In this document: one piece after another, positions 12,258-24,600 of the stretch | Position numbering within the stretch: the stretch's first letter is position 1 | How the letters are laid out: every line of letters begins with the position of its first letter | DNA from: Isoetes taiwanensis | Lineage: Eukaryota; Streptophyta; Lycopodiopsida; Isoetales; Isoetaceae | Length of the DNA: 64,000 nucleotides | Direction of reading: 5' to 3' | NCBI GenBank assembly: GCA_021234155.1 | Contig: JAJEKV010000002.1 | Span: forward strand, 12,388,725-12,452,724 | Translations under genes and position numbers: made by a program | Notes under the pieces: model-generated | Databases searched by the model: none | The model's input: the letters and a program-made list of their open reading frames with translations, nothing else | What the model was told of the DNA's origin: nothing

Positions 12258-13740
12258 ATGAGAGGGAATTTGTTTGCATGGGCACCATCCAAATTGAGGA
12301 GTGAAGTAGCTGGGGAGTCCGGCCAGCGAGGGAGACTGTCTTTTCAGACATCCCAAGGCTTTATTCATGTTGATGAATCCTATTTTAGAGTGGTGAAAGT
12401 AAATCCTCGTCCTCTGTACAAGTATGTTGCTCACTACATCAGCAAGAGAGGTCGATTCGGTGCCATCATCAACTATGTTGAAGCTAATAACGAGAGAAGA
12501 CTTCCCCCTCTGGCCAAGTCAGTCCGAGTCCGAGCCGAGGAAGAGGGATGAGCAACCGAGCCCGGCAGTTCCTCATCACAACTGGGTCCATCACGGTCCG
12601 TGCGAAAAGGCCACCGCCACCACCACCAAAGAAGCGGCCAAGGGACACAATTGCTGCTAAAGAGCCTAAAAAAAAGAAGACGGCCTTAATTGCAGCAGAG
12701 GATATTTCCGAGGAACCTAAGAAGAAGAAGGGGAAGGGTAAAGCACCTGGTGTTGCTATAAAAAGAAAAAAAAGTTGACAAGACAAACTGAAAAGATGGA
12801 AGAGATTAACCGCACAAGTTTGTGCAAGGTGTAATTTATTTGCCGATCACTTCAATGAAGCTTCCACCGAAAAATGAAGGCGGTGAAAGGCCACTTCAGG
12901 TTCGCAAAAATTTATGCCGATCACTTAAGGAACCACGAAAAGATTTAATAAGGAGCAATCCAAATGCTCATGTGGCCCCAATAGTTGTCCTTGTTGCCGG
13001 GGAAGAGTGCAAAACCCCCTGGGACTATGGATGAGAAAAACGCAGGAGACCTACACTCACTACGCCTTGGGAGGCAATCACGACTTTTAAGGCAAGAAGG
13101 CAACTTTATAAAGAGAAGAAGAACCGAGGTACCTCTAAGTCTCTGTGGCAATAAGCATCGTGGTCTTACCTGGATGAAGAAGCGAAAATCGTTGCCAACA
13201 CCCACAATCCGAATAAACGAATATAAACTAAAGATGAGCTTCATTCGACAAGATCCGGTTCATGCCGCGGGGAGTACGTAATATTCAAGGAAAAGTACGG
13301 TGAGGGACTGAAGAAGCCAGCATTTTTCCTTGGAGCTTAAGGAGGCGTGTGCTATTGAATCTTTGCTCGAAATATGACGAGGCCAACAAAAGGCGATCTC
13401 TCATTGGCCCGACAACCTGGTTCCAGTTAGCTTTTAGAGATGGAAAGGTAAGCACAAAATGTATTCCGAATAGCAAATCAACTATTTAACGTGAATCTTC
13501 TTGAACAGATTTGGGAACTCGGGACCGAGATATTTACAATGTTCGGCGAGGGAGTTAAAGAGCAAGGGAAAGGAGGCGGCTAAGAAAAAAAGCCGGGCGC
13601 ACCCAAAAAAAAGAAATGACCATTACCGGCTCTGCGGGAAATCACGAGGGCTTCTCCGACACGCGAGCTTCTCGGCGGCTTCTCCAAAAAGTTGTTGATA
13701 AGGAGTTTAGCCTAGAAGAAATGTCAAAGGAATTACACAA
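12258..13740 (+). pseudogene. N-terminal and middle part of methyltransferase-like gene, locus 1
   Basis: Several plus-strand open segments lead into the methyltransferase-like region. 12258-12548 encodes an unrecognised globular segment containing NPRPLYKYVAHYISKRGRFG. 12548-12778, in another frame, encodes a proline- then lysine-rich linker (PPPPPPKKRP, EPKKKK, EEPKKKKGKGK). 12985-13281 and 13280-13450 hold fragments such as FKEKYGEGLKK and GPTTWFQLAFRDGK, broken by stops. 13505-13700 is a basic segment. The layout of globular N-terminus, lysine-rich linker, then C-terminal methyltransferase is shared with the minus-strand locus at 43611-49245. The exon structure is uncertain because frameshifts and introns cannot be told apart here. 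Confidence 0.4.
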
Positions 13741-13802
13741 GTAAGTTCTCGACACAAACATTAGTTATTGCATGTTAGATTCCCAAAAACATCGGTCCAT
13801 GG

Positions 13803-14095
13803 CTAGTGTATTCGAGAATACACATGCCTTCTTTTTACGGGCAATGTGTATTCGAATACACATTGCTTGTCTCTAGAAAGGCATTGTGTATTCGAATACA
13901 CATTGCCCGTGTGAAGGAAGGCATGTATTCGGAATACACATTGCTCCTCCGAATGTTGGCTGTGTGTGTATTCGGAATACGCATGCGTTCCTTTAGAGAA
14001 GCAATGTGTTTGTCCTGTAGTAGAACTATTTTCTGCATATTGTTTCGAGGTAGCATCACAAGTTAACCGGTTTGTATTCCAGAATACAATTAGCT
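13803..14095. repeat. Intronic GTGTATTC-GAATACAC palindrome cluster, locus 1
   Basis: Six further copies of the same palindrome occur near 13805, 13845, 13885, 13921, 13965 and 14070, at roughly 40-base spacing. The spacers themselves share variants of GCATGTG and TTGC. They fall in DNA between coding segments of the methyltransferase-like gene, most likely an intron. Two more copies lie in the clear GT-AG intron at 14832-14963 (near 14838 and 14880), and a partial one near 13459. Confidence 0.88.
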
Positions 14096-14214
14096 TGACT
14101 TGTATTTGTTTTTCTTTTACGTTGCCTTCATTCTTTTCGTTTTAAACTCATTGTTTCCTTAACGTCTTGCGGCCAAAAACGTCATAACATGTCAAACATG
14201 TTTGATGGAGCAGA

Positions 14215-15625
14215 CTAAACGTCGACACATGGGAAAGGTGCAAGGAACTCTACCCAATTGCCACATCCGAATTTGCGCATTGTCCAATATTCACCAAATT
14301 TTGAGGGCTGGGTAATTACACTTAGAATTCCTTCTCTCCGCACAAACGATCTCTTTGACGGTTGTTGTTTTGTTTTTCTTAGAGCAAAAAGAAAAATAAA
14401 GACCTACCCCGAGGGCTTTATGAATTTGGTTAGAACAGACGGGAAGAGAGGGATTAGCTGAAAGAAGAACTGTTGAGCCGAGAACCATCCGACTCTGAGA
14501 GATTCTCGCATGTTTGATCAAAACAATTTATATTCAATCATTCATGGTGATTGCACGAACCTTGTCTAAGCGGTTAAGCCCGCGAGGACTTTACTTTGGT
14601 TATTGCTGATCTTCCCTATGGGTTTAAGCTTAAAGACAGCTGACACGGCGACCAGCCCTTCAAATTTTCAGAGTTTAATGCTTTTATTGAAGGAATTAAG
14701 CAGATCTCAACTACCAAACATTGGCGTTTAGTTACGTTCCATTCGAGCATGCGACCGGGTTTGGTGGAATCGGCTTTCAAAAATCACTTTGGTTCTCGAT
14801 TCCTAGGCGAGGATATGAAAACCTTTGTGCGGTAAGTCTTATTCCAGAATACAATTACTTTTCTCTTTAATTACGTAGTGTGTATTCCGGAATAGTATTT
14901 CCTGTTTCTGGTTTTCGAAGTGTTTTCTTGTTTTTGCTAATATCACTTTATATGCTTCACTAGGTACAAAACGAACATCAACTACCATGGTGGAGGACCA
15001 AGGTTGCTCAGCAAGGTAGAGTACCTTCATGTAGCTTATTGGAGTTTTGATGGGAAGAGGACCATGGATCACTTTAACACTGCCGCCTGTCAAAACTTTT
15101 CAAACGTCCTAGAGTTTCCAGCAGTCTTACAGAAATTGCAGGACCCAAGTGCACAAGGCAGGATTGTGAATCACTACCAGAAACCACAAAAGCTCATCAA
15201 CCATCTCCTGGACATGTTCTCGCGTCCAGGAGATTGGGTACTTGATGCTTTCTCCGTTCTCCGTACTACTATCGCATGTGCACTTAAGAAGGGCGCTGGC
15301 CTGTGTAGCCGTGGATATTGATAAGGAGGCTGTGCATTTTGTGAAGATGAGACTGGCTGCCTTACCTACTTTACCAGATGAAAATCAGGAGTTAGGGGCC
15401 AAGTCTTCATCTGATTATGCTAAACTAACGTCCTCAGAGATACAGCCTCCATTCTCCAGCTCACTAGACGATGAGGCAACCTTTGCAGAGCTTAAAGAAG
15501 TAGCTTTAGCTACCATTCCAGAGAACAAGGAGGATACAAAACTCAAGTCTCCAGCAAAGGAGCAGATAGAATGTATGGCGAGATGGCAGAGCAAAACAAA
15601 AAGAATGAGGAGGACTATGATGTAG
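14215..15625 (+). pseudogene. N4/N6 DNA-methyltransferase-like C-terminal part, locus 1 (broken)
   Basis: The readable frame resembles the PF01555-type amino-methyltransferase fold in circularly permuted order. It has a catalytic-type motif IADLPYG at about 14602-14622, where DPPY is usual. LVTFHSS follows, and then, after a GT-AG intron (14832-14963) that splits an Arg codon, NHYQKPQKLINHLLDMFSRP. The cofactor-motif equivalent LDAFSVLRTT sits at 15241-15270, where LDPFxGSGTT is usual, and CVAVDIDKEAV follows. Lesions are an in-frame TGA at 14641-14643 and a one-base shift near 15290. More breaks occur upstream, between 14215 and 14600. The acidic and basic tail ends at 15625. A DNA target is inferred from the fold only. 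It is probably a decayed mobile-element gene, as a divergent relative lies at 43611-49245. Confidence 0.6.
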
Positions 15626-15949
15626 ATCTTTGACTACTGCATATTAAAATTATCATTATTTATTACAATGAATCTTCAATATTGATGTACAACAATTTAT
15701 TAAAAACATAGTACTTTTTTTTCCTTTCTATTCTGGTGCTTGTTTTTTGTAATGCTTTCAGTCTCTTCAAGTCTATGCCTAAATTTTGCTATTTTTATGA
15801 TTTGTGTTTCATAAGTACAAAGTTTTCGTCTAATAATGGGCCAAAATGGCATGAAAAAAAATGCAAACCTCTAGAAATTCTTAACAACTATCAAAAAAGG
15901 CTTATTTTAGAAACTTGGTGTTTTTTTAAAGGGAATCTTTGAAACGGGA

Positions 15950-16975
15950 GTGATGCAACACTCCCGTTTAATTTGCAATCGTGTTTGTGATGCTCAAGTA
16001 TCTTCTCCGTCCTCTGTGGCCTCTTTGGCCAGTAATTCCTGTAGCTGTCTCGCTTACACTTGTAGGTATCATAACCATCTATGGCCTGTCCTTGACTGAC
16101 CAACTATAGTCTATAGTTTTGAGATGCTAGTAACGAGGCCTGTCGTTCGGATTTGGCCTCTACCTTTTATGCCAGCAGTTCTTATACTATTGTGCATAAG
16201 TGGTACCTTTCCTTGCTATGGGCTCCCACCAAGACATAAACACTCTTCGTAATAGAGAAGAGTAGGGTCTTGTACAAGGTCCTTTTCATCAAAGGCCATC
16301 CATGCCGGAGAGGAGTCCCCTGGTCTGATGAGCAAGAGCATACCTTTTTTGACATCCTAGTACGGATCGAATATTTCAACTGGGTTCTGTGGTTTATCCT
16401 TTGCAGGGTCCACGTAGTGCAGGGGTGTTGTGTACTCGTCGAGCATTACTGATTCAGGCTCCATTAGCACGGACTGCCTTGTGAGAGGCCATCGAGGCCG
16501 GAGGAAACTTGTCCAGGTGCATGCATCAGATTCGACCAGTAGTCAATAACCTCATTCATGTAGGCATTAGACCATGAGTTCACACTAGCATGAGAGATAT
16601 TTGCCCAATGCATCATGTACTTCGCAATAGGGCACCTATATCCCTAAGGCTTTCGTATAGCTTCATAGCCTTAGGTGCTCCAGTAGGCCCTGGCCTCATG
16701 TTGTAATACATGAGTGGCCAACCATCTTTCATGCAAAATGTGAATATCAAGGGCTCCAAGTGCCCAATCAAGCGATCCTTCTTGTCTGGAATCTTTCCTT
16801 TCACAAATGACTTCCAATCAGGAACCTTGGTGACTAGGTACAGTGCCGGTGCCTTGGTACTACATTCTTGAAATAGCTGCATTAGTTCAGGAATGGTGAG
16901 TGCATGCGACCTACGCAACAAAGTAATTTTCAAATAGTGCATCAATGTCATCATGGGTATGACCGACCATCATGA
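15950..16975 (-). pseudogene. C-terminal fragment of a DUF7869-type transposase-like gene
   Basis: The fragment opens with MMVGHTHDDIDALFENYF at about 16918-16968, an excellent match to the GHTHDxID motif. A one-codon stop follows, then LRRSHALTIPELMQLFQE, VTKVPDWKSFVKG and FTFCMKDGWPLMYYNM (about 16700-16900). Further down, MNEVIDYWSNLM (about 16530-16560) and a basic C-terminal end near 15950-16090 look like the rest of the same protein. The part that would carry DGMDQ is absent. Instead the fragment is joined directly to a CACTA tail at about 16975. It lies tail-to-tail with methyltransferase-like locus 1, about 320 bases away. Confidence 0.55.
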
Positions 16976-17620
16976 ATCCAAACTGTCCTCAAGCAAACCA
17001 TCTTCCAAATACACACCTTCCTCTTCAGTATTGATGGCAATATCTTCCAGTTCTCCTTCTTTTGTGTCATGCAACAATGGGTCATCAACATCATTAGATA
17101 TACCTAGAACACCTCTCGACGACCACCACCATCATCACTGCCACCTCCTCCACCACCGTCACCACTGCCACCTCCTCCACCACCACCACCATCAAAATCA
17201 TTAGCAACATGAACGTCACTACCACCATTACCACCACCACCATCATCATCAAAATCATCATTATCATGAACATCATGAAAGAGCTCTTCCATATTATTTT
17301 TAGCCACAGATAAAGCAATTACACATCTTGACAATGTACAACAATCCACCACTTTGTGTCATTAGGGTTCTCGTGGATACATATCTACTCAACCTAACTT
17401 GGAAGAACAAAAGGTTCTTTCATCTCGTGATAATACCTTGAAGAATCCACTTTGAAAATCGATGGATGAGTCCTAAACTGCCTTGCCACGACCTCTATAT
17501 ACCACTTTGAACCATCGTGCCATCAAAACATTTACATGAAAGCAATCCAACTCAATAATGTCAGTCAAGATTTCCATGTAATTTAGGCTACTCTTTAGAA
17601 GGTTGTGATCCCTGTTGCTA
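16975..17620 (-). pseudogene. DUF4216-like C-terminal region of a CACTA transposase gene
   Basis: The minus strand shows MEILTDIIELD near 17560-17580, then VDSSRYYHEMKEPFVLPS and ENPNDTKWWIVVHCQDV at about 17320-17450. These match the pattern of DUF4216, which follows DUF4218 in plant En/Spm (CACTA) TNP2-type proteins. Two in-frame stops interrupt it. An acidic C-terminal tail (EEEGVYLEDGLLEDSLDS) runs to about 16980, after a stretch encoded by a CCA/CAT microsatellite at 17110-17270. Confidence 0.65.
17110..17270. repeat. CCA/CAT trinucleotide microsatellite
   Basis: Imperfect CACCAC and CATCAT runs with short interruptions (CACTGCCACCTCCTC twice) would encode Gly/Asp/Val-rich repeats on the minus strand. 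They lie within the linker of the CACTA remnant. Confidence 0.9.
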
Positions 17621-17984
17621 GATTGACGTTTTTGTTCAAATTCTGAGCTGATTCCTGAATCAAATGTACCCTACACTTATCAACACTATCGATCGCTAAA
17701 AATACGCCCGTTATGCCAAAATCGAAGTATAAAATTGCGCCTAGAACAAATTGATAGTAATCATGAGTAATATAGTATAAACAAAATGAAACTTTAGGCT
17801 AAAAATTTATAATACCTTTCTATTACAACCAAGAGCAAGCTCGTAATCATCATCTGGAACAACTTGACCACAATCTTTAGCTTCATCCATACGAGCCAAC
17901 AACTAGGTATTATCTATAACATCTGGAACAAATTGTCCTATTAATTATCCTGTTGACCTTCTACGTGCGTCCTCCTTAGCAATT

Positions 17985-18660
17985 TCATACAAACCATGGC
18001 TGCAAATTTGCAGTATTATTAAAACAAATGTGCTTAGCCATTACACCATTACCATGTAATACTTCTGATGTAATCTCCTTGAGTTTTTCTTTCTCCCACA
18101 ACTTAGGACCATCTGGATGGCATGAGGTAGTGATATCATTTAGATAAAGTAGCATTTCTTGTACAAGATGGCCTTCAGCCATGCAACCCTCTGGTTTTGC
18201 CATTTGATGAACAAAACTTTTAAGCACCTTCATGTAGCGCTCTAGAAAAAATATCCATCTACTAGGAGCAGGTCCTGCCAACCTTATCTCATTTGGAATA
18301 TGTATCAACAGATGTACCTGTGTATTAATTACATTGTGTATTGTACTTATTATATAGTTGCTAAAAACAAAATTATATAATTGCATAGAATTTGTTTAGT
18401 AGTAGCTGTAGGTCAAAAAAACTGGTTGGAAACTCCTTTTCAATGTCACAAAGCAGTATAATCACTTCCTCCTCCACTTTTGATATTTCAGCCACATCAA
18501 TCCCTTTAGAAGAGACCCATCTTGCAAATTTTCCCAATCGAAATGTAATGCTCCTTGTGGGGCCAAGAAGTTCCCTATCACACGGAAGTATATGCTGCAA
18601 AGTACATATAATATCATTACATATGTTGCAAAATAATCTATGCAAGGAACAATAGTACAA
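17985..18660 (-). pseudogene. DUF4218 domain of a CACTA (En/Spm) transposase gene
   Basis: Two minus-strand segments are probably separate exons. 18400-18660 carries RLGKFARWVSSKGIDV and EKEFPTSFFDLQ. 17985-18320 carries LLIHIPNEIRLAGP, RWIFFLERYMKVLKSFV and PEGCMAEGHLVQE. These are hallmark DUF4218 strings. The intervening 80 or so bases at 18320-18400 look like an intron, as they interrupt the domain after SFFD. The catalytic tnp2 domain expected upstream (beyond 18660) is not recognisable, so this is a 3' remnant. It is followed downstream by the DUF4216 remnant. Confidence 0.8.
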
Positions 18661-21600
18661 TAATCAAAGTATATCTGAAGAAACTTGTGTCAATCATGCG
18701 TCTTTAACCCAGTGAGAATGCCTTCTTTTATAAACGCCTTTCTCAAAAAAGCCCATATCCAGTTGGTGTCCACACCTTTGCTATCCTCTTATTCACTTCA
18801 ACCTGTTTTTTCTTTTCTAGAACCCATGCACCTTGTTTTCACGTTAGAGTCTTCTTGCCTTTTCTCTCGATGGGCCAATATTTCCTTTTTATATTGTACT
18901 CTTTCAGATTCAATCTAGCAGCCAATGTTTTTCATTCACTCCTTAAATGCTGCCAAAGGGAATGAGCAAGCACACACACATATACACAAAAGAACTTAGA
19001 CAAAGATATTGCTTCACCAAAGTTTCTTCATATCATGCATACAATTAGCGGCTATTAAATTGCAAGGTGTGCGCATTCAATTCTGTAAATTCATTAACAG
19101 GTTTCCAGCCTAGCCCCCAAAGAACATCGGGCACCATTACTAGTATGGGCTAGAATAATAACCTTTTATGAGGCGTTATGGCCCAGGAGAAATGGCCAGG
19201 AGTGCTATGTGGCCAGGAAATGCCAAGGCCATATGGCAGTTTGGCTGAGACATTTCCTCATGAAAAATAGTTTTGAATACTCTCTAAAACTCAGGCCAAG
19301 CATCATCTTGCACCACAAAGAATTCATATGATTATTTCAACCCAAGATCAACATATACTCATCTTGCTTATGAAGGAGCATATACTCATCTTGCATTTTG
19401 TGAAGGAATTGCAACCTTATTACTAAACGGTAAGCATTTTTGCCCGCAACAAACAATAGGCATCAAGAAACATAAGGAGAATGAGATTAATACCACATAA
19501 TAAGCTAAGATTCAAATCAAAGATTCAATTGCTTCGATAGCGTAAGCTAGCGACTCCATGGGTTTGAATCGCCATGGCAAAAAGCTTCCTCAATCCATGT
19601 TCATAGGAGAGCTTAGAATCTTTTATAGTGGCCACGTAAGAAATATAGACCTCTCAAAACCCTAACCTAAAACTTAACCTGCTCATGTAAAAAGTGCCAA
19701 AATGGAAAACACGGCCCTCACGATATCAAATCAAAATTTTGAAAACATGGAGAATAAGAGGGTTTTAGAAATTCTGCTTAGAAGCTTTGAATCGGCATTA
19801 GAAGAAGCTTCGATATGGACATCTGCAAAATTGACGAAAGCCGCTTGCTACCTTTGAATAGCTTTACATGCGGCAACAATTTCACCTTCTACAATGCCCA
19901 GCCCCAACCCCAACCCCCCAACCACCCTTTCTTTCTTTCTTTTTTTTTGGGGGGAAGAGAAAAGGAAAATCAAATCCTCAAATCCCACAAATCGACTCCA
20001 AAATAAAAGCCCATACCAAAATATAACAAAGGTAAAGATCCTCTAAAGGCGTATTTTCATATGCATTTCTGTACACTACACCCCATAAACCATTGAAACT
20101 TTATGTTATAAACATACGATTTCATCAACTAGCAAACCGTAATGGTAGTAGCGGATGCGAGATTTGAGGTGTGTGGCCATCTTCTATGACATAACATCCA
20201 TCCCATTCTTTTCTACCGCATTCATGAGGGCTACCCCTCATGCCACATCCCCTTGTTTTATCCACCATTATTTGGCATGTGTTCCACTATCTACAAATGA
20301 TATTTGAAAGTGGTAATCTATAAATCACATGTTCCAACTATCTATGAATCAACTCTTTTAATTTGGGATTATCCGGTATGGTCAAAAAAGTTTTTGGAAT
20401 TTTTTTAAGATTGAGTTTCTAAGGTTATAGGGATTTTCTTTGCCGGAAAACATTCCGATCATCCAAAAATCAAAGAAAAATTCGAAGTGTGATTTTGGGT
20501 TTTTGGTATTCCTTTATTTGGCTCGACCTTGCATACGGCATGATGCCACAGGTCGTCAAGAATCGGCAAGCATCTGGGCATGGTTAATAAGGATATCCTC
20601 AAAGGGATTGCTTTTCGATCTGTATCTTCCTCAGTTTCTTTGTTAACTTTCGGTTGTGTTTTTGGCTAAATTCGCATAAACAGGGGTATTGCACGGCTTG
20701 AGCAAAATAAGAGCTTCTAGAGCTAGGTTTTACCCAGCATCGGCCTCTACCTGATTCTATTTCCAGGCAGACAAACCGAGTTGCTTCCCAAGTCCATGTT
20801 GTTGCATAGGTAAGAGTTGCTTTATCCTGATCTTCTTTGTTTACTGGCTTTTGTCCGACAATGTTGAGTAGGGATTTTGCACCGTTTCTGCAAAATAAGA
20901 GTTCAGCCATTTTCTATCCATGGCTATCGTGTTTTAGTCGGACAAGCTGCTGGAGCAGGTAGAACCCTAATACTTCTGTTTTGTTTGTTGCTATGCTTCT
21001 ATTTCACTATATCTGATTCGTATTTTGCAGAAGGTTGTCATTTTCATTCACACCTTCGGATGCCTCCATCGTCTGCTATGATTCTTTCGTGGCTTCAAAA
21101 ATATGGGCACACACAAAGGCAGCTCCACCTCCAGCATTCCGGTTGATGGCCGCTACCATTCCTCGAATGCAGATTTCCGATTCATAACAGGTCGTTCTTA
21201 AGTTGTGAATAATTTTTTCTGCTTGCATGAAGTTTGCCCTTTCTCTTTTTAGGTTGTTGCCCTGACGGAGTTCTTCTCTTCTATATATTTCGTTTTGCAA
21301 CCTTCAATCTCTGAACGTGACCCATGATATTTAAACATGTATTTTGTTATTCTCTATGCATTGACATTCGTTTTTTTTGCAAAGTTTGGACCAAACAATG
21401 CCATGTTCATATTTCCAGAAGGGATCTTCCCCCAAGAAGACCAAGATTGACATGTCATGGAATTCCTCACGTGCATCCGGGCAAGGCAAGTAAAGTGCCA
21501 AACAACAGCTCCCTCCATTCTCAAGGCGATTCGCTCCGTTCGATATGAAGGCCTCCATTGATTGTATGTTCTCTTAGTAAGGTAGTGGATTTTCCCATTA

Positions 21601-24600
21601 TATATTGCTATACTATTCCCATTTCACTTCTTTGTTTGCAAAGACAATTTGTTAGCCCCGTAGCTCCCATTGCTTCCAATTCGCATAGCTTTTTTGCTCT
21701 CTATTGCACAAGTCTAGGACATGGCCATTGAACAAAATGACCCCTTTCTTTAAACGCTGGATGCAGCGTGCATTTATACTAGCAAATTTTGCAAGAAGGT
21801 ATCCCCCTGTTACATTGCATTGCATTGGAGATGATATCCGTTGTTGTCTTATCCCGTGCTATTGTAAAGAATTGATTCCACCGCTTTCCTTCCCCGTGAT
21901 CTAAGGTAAGTAATAGCTTTAGATTTGACTTTTGCAGTGGGGGGATTAGGTTTGGGTTTATGCTTGCAAAACAGGGGGCTTGCTTGCTCGATTGTATCGC
22001 TTTTTTGCAGATTGTTCCTAAAGACTTTAGGCATCTCGGCGCTTGTGCAACAAATTCTCCATTTTCTTTTCTTGCATGGATTGATTGTCTCGGAAATGCT
22101 TTAGGACCAAGTTTGATTGCGATTACTCTAGCTCCAACGAGAGATTCCAAATTTTAAGCACACCTGTGCCATCGTGCCATCACTCGACATATGGAAGAGG
22201 CTATAGGGCTGGCTTCTCTTCCACCTTCTTTGTTTTAGCAAGAAATGGAGGAAGCGGTGAACTCCTAGGGTTACTTAATAATTTGTTATGATGCGATTAA
22301 CCCGGCTCTTGCAATCCACTATGGAAATATAACCGCAGATTGGTTATTTTGTTCTGATTTTTTTCTATTTCCTTTGCTTTGATACTCCCATTTTTCCTTT
22401 TTCTTTTGCAGATCTGTAATTTTGATATAGGAATGTTGGCAGGAGTTGCTAAATGAGAGGCTGATCAAAGAGACGACTAAAAGAGGCCTATGATGCTGGA
22501 TATATTAGAAAAATGCATGTGGATCTGATTATATTTTTCTTTGTGGCTCATTTTTCAGGTGAAAATTATTGTTGGATATCTGGACAACTTTTATCATTTG
22601 CAGAGCAGAGCAAAGAATTCTTCTGAGCTCAGGTAATTCTGGTAATGTAGGGACTCAGGGATTCATGCTGGAGCACTACTAATAATGGCTGCTTGCTCTT
22701 CACAAACAAAGCTCCAAGCATCATGAGAAGAGGTAAAAAGTCTTACATGCATTTTTAATGAGATTTATTTCCTTAGTTTTCTGTATATTTCGATGTATAC
22801 GATTAGAAATAACAAATACAGGCCAAATCCAAATCCTTTGGTGAGATGTCTGCTTGGAAACTGTTTCATCTTTGCACTTAGGTGTTCCTTTTGTTTCTTT
22901 TTCAGAACTTTGATATCCACTTCATACGAGGTCTGCTATGCATTTATGCATCTATTTTCATTTTCAAAGCAAAGATTCCTTCTTTTGTTTTCTGTTAATC
23001 TTTTTCTTAATATGTCCAGTTTTACATTTAAGGGTTCATTCTTCAAAGCTTCCTTTAAAGCATTGTATTACGCTAGAGCTTAGAGGGCGAACAACAAAGT
23101 AACTTGGAAGGTAAAGGGTGTGAAATATTCGAAATTATTTTCTTTTTATCATTTTGTTAATTTTCTTTTTATCATTTTGTTTGTCCAACAAGTACTTGGA
23201 TTACAATAGTAGACACATGCATATTTCTTTGTTTCTGCAGACCTTTCACTTTGGAGCAAAGGCTGACCTAGAGACCTTACAAAAATCAATGGTTACAAAC
23301 ACCCAAAATTAATTATGAGGGTTTTTCTCTTTGAAGGAGGATACCTAATATACTGTTGTTTATGGATTTGCATGAATACAAGGGATTTGCCCCTTGCACC
23401 ATTGTTTTGGCATAAAGTGAACTTACAAATCCACTCTAACCGTAACTTGAATTGGTTCCGAATCTACAATCACTCCAAAATAACGAAAAGCAAGTGGTAT
23501 TGAACCATTAAAAAATAAAGAAATGCAGTGTTGAACATGCAAACCCACAATGCAGTGTTGAACATGCAAACCCACCTACCGTTGCAACAATAAATTATTG
23601 CAGAGCCTTATTCTGCTCTGCAAATAGTGAGCCCATTCAAGGGTCACTTAAACTTTGAATTTCCAACTATAAGTGCTTTGAGCCCATGGAAAGGCAATTG
23701 ATGCAAAGCCTTATGTACAATGTAGTGTTTTCAAGATTGAACGGCCATCCTGCATATCTGAGAATAGAATAGATCAAAGATCACTTCACTGAATGGGAAT
23801 GAGAAACCAACACTTTTTAACAGTTATGAGATTTGTGCCTAAATTCCACTGGCTTCTAGAACCTCTGGCAGAGAACCAAAGTTGCCAAGGCGTGACATTC
23901 TATGCTCTGCATTTGAACTGCATTGCTATGCTGAAACTTTCACAGTTGAAAACAAAAATGACTTAAAGATAGTCTACAAAACAGTGAACATCACTTCCCA
24001 TGCACGAAAGAAATCTTGAAGAGAGACAAAAAGAGAGCTATCAATTATTAAAAAAAGGGACGTAGACAAACAATTTAAGATATTCAAACCTAGAAGAAGA
24101 TAAAATTGTCAAATGTACAACCAAGGGACCTTATAGTTAGATTATCATTTTCGAGAGACCTAAAGCGGCTCCGCATTCTCGACACTAAGCATTTTGGAGC
24201 TCAGAGTTTTGTCTTTAGTCATTTCTTCTCCTATCAGAAACAAAGGGGCTGGGCGGCTTTTAGAAAAGGGCCTGCATGAATCTATGGCTCAAATCTATGG
24301 CTCAGACTACACTTCTAACCTACGATGGCACCTCCATAATTCTATAATTCTATTTGTAACCAATTACGGATATGCAAAACACTCTCAGATTAGGGTTAAG
24401 CGACCAAAAAGGGCAACAAAGCAATAATGAGAGAAGAAATGTATTGCAAATGCTTTGTTGCAACATCTAATAAACAAACCTATTCAATTTCCCAAGTACC
24501 GGATTACCAAGAATATACTACAACAACAATTGATCAAGCTCCAAAGCAATTATTGCGATCCATAAACGCACCTTTAATTGAATACAAAAATCCATGTTGG

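Noticed and set aside
11205-14900. Reading the palindrome clusters as a CRISPR array
   Set aside because: Spacing is irregular, repeats vary in the centre, spacers are not uniform in length, and the context is a plant nuclear genome with spliceosomal introns.
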